The notes beneath the pieces were generated by a model. That model worked only from the letters and a program-made list of their open reading frames with translations, ran no database searches and had not been told where the DNA came from. From the NCBI GenBank assembly GCA_017305715.1, contig JAFKKG010000009.1, positions 186,001 through 250,000 of the forward strand: 64,000 bases of DNA. The letters run 5' to 3'. Below are positions 59,427 to 64,000 of this stretch, in pieces (positions within the stretch are counted from its first letter, which is position 1; every line of letters begins with the position of its first letter). A program made the translations under genes and the position numbers. This DNA comes from Hyphomicrobiales bacterium. GTDB lineage: Bacteria; Pseudomonadota; Alphaproteobacteria; Rhizobiales; Xanthobacteraceae.

Positions 59427-60062
59427 CTATTTATAGCGCTTCTGGTTTGGACGCCGAGCCGTGGCACACCCCTTGGGCTGCGTAACCGGTTCGATCTGCG
59501 CCTCGTCTACAATCACCGAAGCGCCGCTCATCAACGCCGCGATAAAGACTTTGAGTCGGCCACCCGAGTCAAGCCGCTCGACCTCGCCGACGAAATCGGC
59601 AAACCGGCCCGACGTGATGCGCACCATCTGCGAGACCGCCACCTTGCGCCCTCGCATGTTGAACGCATCCGCGATGGCGCGCACCGTCCGCATTTCGCTG
59701 GTCGTCAGCGTCGCAAGGCGCGGGCCGAGCTGCAGCCAGCCCTCGATATGATCGACCGTTTCTATCGCAGCATTGCAAGCGTCGAAGTCCGGAACGAATA
59801 TCAAACCCGGCAGCATCGGCTTGATCACCTTGCGGCCGAGGTGCGGCCTGCGCGCTTCGCTGCCATCGCGCCGATCAATGACGCGTTCAATCGTCGGCGA
59901 ATAGGCGCTGACGTCGCGCTGCTCGAAGGCCTTGATGACTTTGGCGTCGCGACCAGGATGCACCTGCAGCAGATACCACGCGAGCGGCAGAGGCAGCACG
60001 TCCCGCGGGCGCCAGCCGATGCCGACATGCTGGCCAATCTCATAGTCGTATCGCGCCCCCAT
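59427..60062 (-). CDS. NusG/RfaH-like transcription factor of the prophage
   Basis: 211 residues. NGN-type N-terminal domain (WYLLQVHPGRDAKVIKAFEQ, about residue 26), a RKVIKPMLPGLIFVPDFDAC stretch as in NusG, and a KOW-like end RITSGRFADFVGEVERLDSG with GASVIVDEAQIEPV. It is 20 to 40 residues longer than a typical NusG. ATG 60062 overlaps the replication gene stop. Directly before two terminators, so it may act as an antiterminator for the late operon. Distinct from the host's essential nusG. Confidence 0.8.
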   Translation of the reverse strand: MGARYDYEIGQHVGIGWRPRDVLPLPLAWYLLQVHPGRDAKVIKAFEQRDVSAYSPTIERVIDRRDGSEARRPHLGRKVIKPMLPGLIFVPDFDACNAAIETVDHIEGWLQLGPRLATLTTSEMRTVRAIADAFNMRGRKVAVSQMVRITSGRFADFVGEVERLDSGGRLKVFIAALMSGASVIVDEAQIEPVTQPKGCATARRPNQKRYK

Positions 60063-61354
60063 CACGTTGCGTCCCCTTCGCCCGTTTTTGAAATCGTTCC
60101 ATCCTTGCGCGGCGGCCATGGCCAGGGCACGCGAAAGCCGATGACGCTTTTTCGTGGCCGGAAGTTCGGGTCAGATCCGTCGAGGCCGTGAACGGCCGGA
60201 TTGTACGGCTCGAGCCAGATACGATCGCCGCGAACGTCCACGCCAAACCATGCGCGAAACCGCTTGCACCAAGCGGCAAATTGCCCAGACCCTTCCTCGA
60301 CAATTTCCCAGCCCGTCGTTTCAGCGTTGGCGAGGCTCGCCAGCAGCAGCAGGTCGGGGCCGATCGGCTGACCCCAGAACGCCGATTCCGTATGACGACC
60401 GTTCGCTTCCGAAAACGAGGTGAAGACGGAAGGCGGTCGCAGGCCGGCCGTCTTGAGCGCAACGGTCACTGCTGCAAGCTCATCGCCGCGGATCATGCGC
60501 CGCTGTGGTCGGACATCCGGAATTTTGGTGTTCGGATATTCCTGCCAGCCCTTTTCCGCGAGCCACTTGAACGCATCCTTTGGACGCCGTTCGTATTTTT
60601 TCAGCGCCTCGGCATGGGCCAAGGCCGCTACCCTGGCATGTTGCTGTTCGGCTGGCGTCATCGTCACGAAAATCTCGAGGGCGCGGTATCGCGACATCAC
60701 TTCATGCCCAGGATACGCCCGCCAGAATTCCCCGAAGTGCTCCGGTTCCTTCACTTCATCAGAACCCGATTCAAGCGCGTTCAAATCCCCCGGAGGGGGA
60801 CCTTTAGGGGGAGATTCAGGTTCAGGTTCAGGTTCAGAGATTAGCCCCTGTACCGAGTCAGAGGGTCGGCTAGAGGGTCGCAGGGAGGGTCGGCCAGAGG
60901 GCGAACCAGCAGTTTGCCCCTCTAAACCTGCCACTGTCACGTTTACAGGGTCAGGATCGGAATCGTCGTTGCTCCGAGCCGAATCCCTGGTCGCCGCAGC
61001 CCGCTCTTCGATGCCGTTTTCGTCGAGATCGATCATCAGGCGGATCAGGTCGCTGGTGCGCCGGCCGGTACCTTTGCTATTGCGATGCCCGTACTCGTCG
61101 ATCCACTGCGCGGACCGCGCAATTACCCCGATGCCCTCGAGCCACGCCAGCCTGCTGCGCACCGTCGACGTCGAGAGCTCGGTATCCTCGGCGATCGTCG
61201 GGATCGAGACAAAGCAGAAGCCGTCACCGTCGACATATTGCGTCAGGTCGCAGAGAATGAATTTGGCAACGGTATTGCGCAGCCGCAGATTCCGTGCCCA
61301 GGCGTGCGCCTCGTCGGCTGCGATGCGCCGCGCCCGGCGTTTGGTCGTCAACAT
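60062..61354 (-). CDS. Replication initiator-like protein with HTH domain
   Basis: 430 residues. N-terminal winged HTH at about residues 20-85 (LRNTVAKFILCDLTQYVDGD, IAEDTELSTSTVRSRLAWLE), a low-complexity linker of RPS and EP repeats (about 145-190), and a C-terminal domain with FWRAYPGHEVMSRYRALEIF. It resembles lambda-O-like phage replication proteins. Its linker DNA holds 12-bp iteron-like repeats, so it may include its own origin. It overlaps the NusG-like gene (TGATG). Confidence 0.77.
   Translation of the reverse strand: MLTTKRRARRIAADEAHAWARNLRLRNTVAKFILCDLTQYVDGDGFCFVSIPTIAEDTELSTSTVRSRLAWLEGIGVIARSAQWIDEYGHRNSKGTGRRTSDLIRLMIDLDENGIEERAAATRDSARSNDDSDPDPVNVTVAGLEGQTAGSPSGRPSLRPSSRPSDSVQGLISEPEPEPESPPKGPPPGDLNALESGSDEVKEPEHFGEFWRAYPGHEVMSRYRALEIFVTMTPAEQQHARVAALAHAEALKKYERRPKDAFKWLAEKGWQEYPNTKIPDVRPQRRMIRGDELAAVTVALKTAGLRPPSVFTSFSEANGRHTESAFWGQPIGPDLLLLASLANAETTGWEIVEEGSGQFAAWCKRFRAWFGVDVRGDRIWLEPYNPAVHGLDGSDPNFRPRKSVIGFRVPWPWPPRKDGTISKTGEGDAT
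60815..60904. repeat. Iteron-like tandem repeats inside the replication gene
   Basis: Four 12-base units: 60861, 60873, 60885 and 60897, each beginning GAGGGTCG (the last GAGGGCGA), exactly 12 bases apart. Just before lies a run of GGTTCA hexamers (about 60816-60836). Lambda's origin has iterons inside the O gene in a similar position. The repeats also encode the RPS peptide repeat, so they could be only a linker. Confidence 0.5.
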
Positions 61355-61417
61355 GTCATTAACTCTTGATAGCTTGGATTAAACGGGACGCTGACGCCAC
61401 TGACACAACGGGATTTT

Positions 61418-61672
61418 TCACGCGCTCGGCGGCAGGATATCGCGCCAGCTCTTGCGCTTTCGCGGCGGCGGCGGATCGCGCATGAACCGATCGAGGCGCT
61501 CGCAAAGCAGGATTGTCTGCGCGCGCAGCTCGTCGACCGTCATCCAGTGCTGCCGACCAGCCGCACTGTCGACGTCCGCCGGCGGCATCCGATGCAGCCC
61601 GCGCAACGCTTCCTCGTTCTGGCGGACCAGCACGCGCAGCAGATGGGGTGACGCCTCGACGGCCGGGCTCAC
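61418..61672 (-). CDS. Hypothetical early phage protein, 84 aa
   Basis: GTG start at 61672 in a GTGA overlap with the upstream gene, reading SPAVEASPHLLRVLVRQNEE, then RGLHRMPPADVDSAAGRQHW and ILLCERLDRFMRDPPPPRKR. Short, soluble, basic end. No family. A longer frame upstream is Arg/His-rich and overlaps the membrane ORF. Confidence 0.6.
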   Translation of the reverse strand: MSPAVEASPHLLRVLVRQNEEALRGLHRMPPADVDSAAGRQHWMTVDELRAQTILLCERLDRFMRDPPPPRKRKSWRDILPPSA

Positions 61673-61809
61673 AGCCGCCCCCAGCACCAGCGCCAGGCCG
61701 ATATGACGGCATCGCCGATGCGAAGCGCCAGCATAGCGCTGATCGACAGCAACATCCCGGCAGCGAGCATGCCGCAGATGACGAGCAGAGCCGCGATTTG
61801 CCAGGTCAT
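61669..61809 (-). CDS. Small early phage membrane protein, 46 aa
   Basis: MTWQIAALLVICGMLAAGML then LSISAMLALRIGDAVISAWR: two short hydrophobic segments. ATG in an ATGA overlap with the upstream gene, stop in a GTGA overlap with the next. Supports translation as part of the early operon. Function unknown. Confidence 0.65.
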   Translation of the reverse strand: MTWQIAALLVICGMLAAGMLLSISAMLALRIGDAVISAWRWCWGRL

Positions 61810-62060
61810 GCCGGCACCCTGAGTCCAGCGGCATCGCGTTGACGCTCAAGACGGGCATCGCAGGGCGGCGTCATGCCGTCGCCGGCGTCGAGGCGCTCGC
61901 CGTCGCGCCAGAATTCCTTCCAGAACGACCCGCGGCCGTGCTCGTCGAAACGCTTGAGCGAGGCCCGTACCACGCCGCAGCGCGCGCATTCCGTTTCCGA
62001 TTTCAGCGGCGACCGTTCCTCGCGATCGCCCCATTTGTGCCGGGTGCTGACGGCCTTCAT
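61806..62060 (-). CDS. Small zinc-finger-like phage protein, 84 aa
   Basis: MKAVSTRHKWGDREERSPLK, then CARCGVVRASLKRFDEHGRG with a CxxC, ending with TPPCDARLERQRDAAGLRVP. One CxxC and a distant Cys; zinc binding is possible. Early operon gene. Confidence 0.68.
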   Translation of the reverse strand: MKAVSTRHKWGDREERSPLKSETECARCGVVRASLKRFDEHGRGSFWKEFWRDGERLDAGDGMTPPCDARLERQRDAAGLRVPA

Positions 62061-62073
62061 TTGCCGCCCCTTC

Positions 62074-62283
62074 TCACCGCTCGCCCTCCGGCTGGTGAGA
62101 CCCGCCTAGCTGCCGCGGCGGGTTCTGGTTCGTGACGATCAAATGGAATGCGTGCGCGCAAATCTGCGTTTCGCCCTCGAATTGAGCGGCCGGATGCAGA
62201 TGTGGCTTTGGCGAATTGCAGCGCGGGCAATGCTGTCCGTGCGACACGGTTTCTGCGGGTGATTGTCGGGTTTCGTCGGTCAT
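62074..62283 (-). CDS. Small Cys-containing phage protein, 69 aa
   Basis: From ATG 62283 MTDETRQSPAETVSHGQHCP, then RCNSPKPHLHPAAQFEGETQ and ICAHAFHLI. CPRC and ICAH with His give a possible zinc site. ATG chosen because of a four-base overlap with the preceding gene. Confidence 0.62.
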   Translation of the reverse strand: MTDETRQSPAETVSHGQHCPRCNSPKPHLHPAAQFEGETQICAHAFHLIVTNQNPPRQLGGSHQPEGER

Positions 62284-62459
62284 TGTCGCTTGTTCTCTGC
62301 CACCAGCTTTACGCAGGCATTTTCGAGCGCTGCGGCTTCGCGCACTTCCCTCTTGTTGGCTCTGACCGATCCATCGCCCTCCCATGGCCATTCGCCGGCG
62401 AGCACAAATTGAGCGGCGCGTTGAAGCATTTCTTTTTCAAGCTTGGACAGTCTAGGCAT
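62280..62459 (-). CDS. Hypothetical early phage protein, 59 aa
   Basis: MPRLSKLEKEMLQRAAQFVL, then WPWEGDGSVRANKREVREAA. Helical. The start at 62459 is favoured by a GGAGG six bases before it, against a GTG two codons earlier. Confidence 0.65.
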   Translation of the reverse strand: MPRLSKLEKEMLQRAAQFVLAGEWPWEGDGSVRANKREVREAAALENACVKLVAENKRQ

Positions 62460-62856
62460 CGCCACCCTCCGGCCCGCCGTCGTAAGCGGCGAGCATCTTG
62501 AGCCTGACGTCTATGCTGTGAGGCGTGCGGGCGATCCCGAACTCCCTGGTCACGACCGCAGCGATCTCACGAACGCTCTTGCCATCGCGGCGCATGGCGA
62601 CGATCTTGCGATCGTGCTCCTCGGTATAGCGGAATACGACCTTGCCGCCTTGAACGTAGGATGTTGGGCCGCCGTATTGAATTTTGCGCTCGATCAGGCC
62701 TTGGGTGATCATGAACCAAGCAACGGTCCCGACGTCGCGGCCGATCTTGTTGGAAATCTTGCCGGGCGTCGGCTTGGCCATCGCCTCGCAGAGCCGCTCG
62801 ATCTCGGCGCGGTCAGCGTCGGACAGGCCGCGGCGGTTGTCGGGCTGCATATTCAT
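62452..62856 (-). CDS. Phage DNA-binding-like protein with HTH segments, 134 aa
   Basis: MNMQPDNRRGLSDADRAEIE, then two helix-turn-helix-like stretches: TPGKISNKIGRDVGTVAWFM and RRDGKSVREIAAVVTREFGI. It has the look of a small DNA-binding regulator, possibly of early phage transcription. Family not certain. Confidence 0.65.
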   Translation of the reverse strand: MNMQPDNRRGLSDADRAEIERLCEAMAKPTPGKISNKIGRDVGTVAWFMITQGLIERKIQYGGPTSYVQGGKVVFRYTEEHDRKIVAMRRDGKSVREIAAVVTREFGIARTPHSIDVRLKMLAAYDGGPEGGDA

Positions 62857-63125
62857 CGCTCGCCCTCCGGCCCCTGACAGGTATTCACTGGCCCGCTGAT
62901 CGTGCCGCCGAGTACGCGGCGCCCCTGCCGCGTGATCCGCGCGACACGCTTCAAGCCCTTGCCGGCGATCGTGCAGAGGCCGCGGGCTTCGAGCGACATG
63001 ACGGTTTGACTATTCCAATAGCGGCCGGGCTGCAGATCCGTACCGAACCCAGCAACGCAATATTCCAGCGGCTTTTTCGACATCCAGTGCAGCGCCTGGC
63101 GCTGGTTCGGCGTGAGCTGCTTCAT
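62853..63125 (-). CDS. Hypothetical early phage protein, 90 aa
   Basis: MKQLTPNQRQALHWMSKKPL, then YWNSQTVMSLEARGLCTIAG and a basic GRRVLGG tail. A winged-helix-like order (NSQTVMSLEARGL) suggests a small regulator. Overlaps both neighbours by four bases. Confidence 0.65.
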   Translation of the reverse strand: MKQLTPNQRQALHWMSKKPLEYCVAGFGTDLQPGRYWNSQTVMSLEARGLCTIAGKGLKRVARITRQGRRVLGGTISGPVNTCQGPEGER

Positions 63126-63637
63126 CGCTCGCGCTCCCGATGACGGCCGCGATCGCGATCAAATTTTTCGCCCTCGGCGATGATCAGCGCGGCCGCGCGC
63201 ACCAGGTCGCGGCGGAAGCCTGCCGGTTTCCACCAGTCATCGGTCCATGGCCAGGGCGCCGGCGGCGCGGCCGACATCATCCCCGCCTCGAGCGCGAAGC
63301 ACGCGCCGGCGGTCGCCATCTGGCCGCGCGGATTGCGGTCATCATGCGCGACGTCAAAGCCCTCGACCTCGACTTGACGAAACCGCTCGGCGATTACGGC
63401 CTGCTTGAACGCCGAAAGCGGTCTGCGGATATGAAGCGCTTCGAACAGCCGGCGCAGGCCGTAGGATCTCACGACCGAGATCACGGTCATGATCAGCGCG
63501 AATTGAAAATTCTGCTGCAGCGAGATCTGCACGCCGAGAAGCGGTAGGATAAGGATCTGTGCGCCGAGACTGACGCCGAAACCGATCGCGATATTCAAGA
63601 TGCTTTCCAGCATCGACATGGCGCGGGATTGTTTCAT
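63122..63637 (-). CDS. Fusion: DUF7220-like membrane part plus soluble phage domain
   Basis: 171 residues. N-terminal half has two membrane segments ILNIAIGFGVSLGAQILILP and FQFALIMTVISVVRSYGLRR, as in DUF7220 phage proteins. C-terminal half has AERFRQVEVEGFDVAHDDRN and PWPWTDDWWKPAGFRRDLVR with AAALIIAEGEKFDR, a motif of another phage protein family. The two are usually separate genes. Role unknown. Confidence 0.72.
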   Translation of the reverse strand: MKQSRAMSMLESILNIAIGFGVSLGAQILILPLLGVQISLQQNFQFALIMTVISVVRSYGLRRLFEALHIRRPLSAFKQAVIAERFRQVEVEGFDVAHDDRNPRGQMATAGACFALEAGMMSAAPPAPWPWTDDWWKPAGFRRDLVRAAALIIAEGEKFDRDRGRHRERER

Positions 63638-63870
63638 TGTGTTCCCCCTTCTGCCGCCGCGGGCCTTTCGATCCCGAGCGTTTCCTTGATCCGGGTTTCG
63701 TTCTGCTGCAGCCAGACCAGCGTCGCGCGCACGGCCTCGAGGCGCTGGATCTGGTAATCGCCGACCGATTTGCGCAGTTCGCCCTTGGCAGTGAGGCGCG
63801 GATAGACGCGGGCGCGCTGCTCGAGCTCGCGGTCGATTTCCTCGATCTGCGCCTGCAGGGAAAATTTCAT
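63634..63870 (-). CDS. Coiled-coil phage protein, 78 aa
   Basis: MKFSLQAQIEEIDRELEQRA, then RLTAKGELRKSVGDYQIQRL: coiled-coil helices, ending with Ala/Glu tail. ATGA overlaps with neighbours on both sides. Early operon gene, unknown function. Confidence 0.7.
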   Translation of the reverse strand: MKFSLQAQIEEIDRELEQRARVYPRLTAKGELRKSVGDYQIQRLEAVRATLVWLQQNETRIKETLGIERPAAAEGGTQ

Positions 63871-64000
63871 GCCGGTGCCCGCCGCAGAAACGCCGGGATG
63901 TCGAGCGGATCGCGCCCCGGCGGCCCGAGCAATTCCTCGATATCGATCTGCCGCGGCTCGACGGCGAGCTTGACCGGCGCCGGCCGGGCGCGATCGACGA
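63867..64000 (-). CDS. Early phage protein, C-terminal part
   Basis: Only the end of a gene running in from beyond the window: the last codons read PAPVKLAVEPRQIDIEELLG and DPLDIPAFLRRAPA. The stop overlaps the next ATG (ATGA). LDIPAFLRR is a common ending of phage early proteins of this type. No function assigned. Confidence 0.65.
   Translation of the reverse strand, partial: VDRARPAPVKLAVEPRQIDIEELLGPPGRDPLDIPAFLRRAPA

Larger units (their letters stand above)
31296..64000. mobile_element. HK97-type prophage and flanking accessory segment (right end outside window)
   Basis: From 35297 to the window end the genes form a complete late-gene order of a tailed phage read leftward: terminase, portal, protease, capsid, head-tail, tail, lysis, preceded by replication and early genes. 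The 31296-35296 part, next to the tRNA-Glu 3' end, carries small unknown genes and a PEP-CTERM gene and may be phage cargo or host island. Left border is inferred from the tRNA; no second copy of the tRNA end and no integrase are inside the window. Confidence 0.88.

Overview
The window looks like chromosome of an alphaproteobacterium of the Bradyrhizobium/Rhodopseudomonas group. The base composition is GC-rich, genes are tightly packed with ATGA and TGATG overlaps, and an interspersed palindrome of the kind common in Bradyrhizobium genomes lies at 2479-2549. The proteins also fit that group: an NDUFS4-like complex I accessory subunit, an OpgC-type membrane protein, a NodU-type carbamoyltransferase, an H-NS-like N-terminal domain and an HK97-type prophage. 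Assignment is by protein recognition only; no search was run.

Host region, 1 to about 31.3 kb. It opens with the end of a TRAP transporter operon (dctPQM). A leftward leucine-catabolism operon follows (mccB, mccA, HMG-CoA lyase), whose last gene appears frameshifted. A divergent TetR gene and two similar operator-like 16-mers (7253-7268 and 7361-7376) sit at its upstream end, followed by an Lrp-type regulator. Next come the NDUFS4-like subunit, opgC, a NodU-type carbamoyltransferase, and two paralogous secreted Gly/Arg-rich small proteins whose upstream regions and terminators are duplicated with them. At 13.8-20.8 kb a leftward catabolic operon (FAH-family protein, cyclase-family protein, Tat-exported amidohydrolase) faces a rightward NitT/TauT-type ABC importer operon carrying its own GntR regulator; the substrate is unknown. 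From 20.8 to 31.2 kb there are housekeeping and small genes: CAP-domain protein, tRNA-Pro, DUF192 protein, double cold-shock protein, sirtuin, a short H-NS-like protein, ABM monooxygenase, glyoxalase, GST, PilZ protein, many very small ORFs and several clear terminators.

Prophage region, about 31.3 kb to the right edge. It begins directly after a tRNA-Glu gene. From 31.3 to 35.3 kb there is a mixed accessory segment of small unknown genes, a PEP-CTERM protein and a gene remnant. From 35.3 kb to the end there is an HK97-type tailed-phage genome read leftward. In transcription order it has early small genes, a replication-initiator-like HTH protein with four 12-bp iteron-like repeats inside it, a NusG-like protein, strong terminators, HNH nuclease, small and large terminase, portal, S49 protease, capsid, head-tail genes, tail tube, tail chaperones with a GGGAAAA slippery site, tape measure, tail tip, tail fibre, two SGNH/SASA-type esterases, an M15-type endolysin, and overlapping inner and outer spanins. 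No integrase gene lies in the window, so the far end of the prophage is beyond 64 kb.

The most useful points for follow-up are the programmed frameshift in the tail chaperone genes, the nested spanins, the NusG-like gene placed before terminators, the iteron-like array in the initiator gene, the 20-residue repeat protein and esterase in the head-tail module, the unknown-substrate catabolic/ABC locus, the duplicated Gly/Arg-rich locus, and the broken HMG-CoA lyase.
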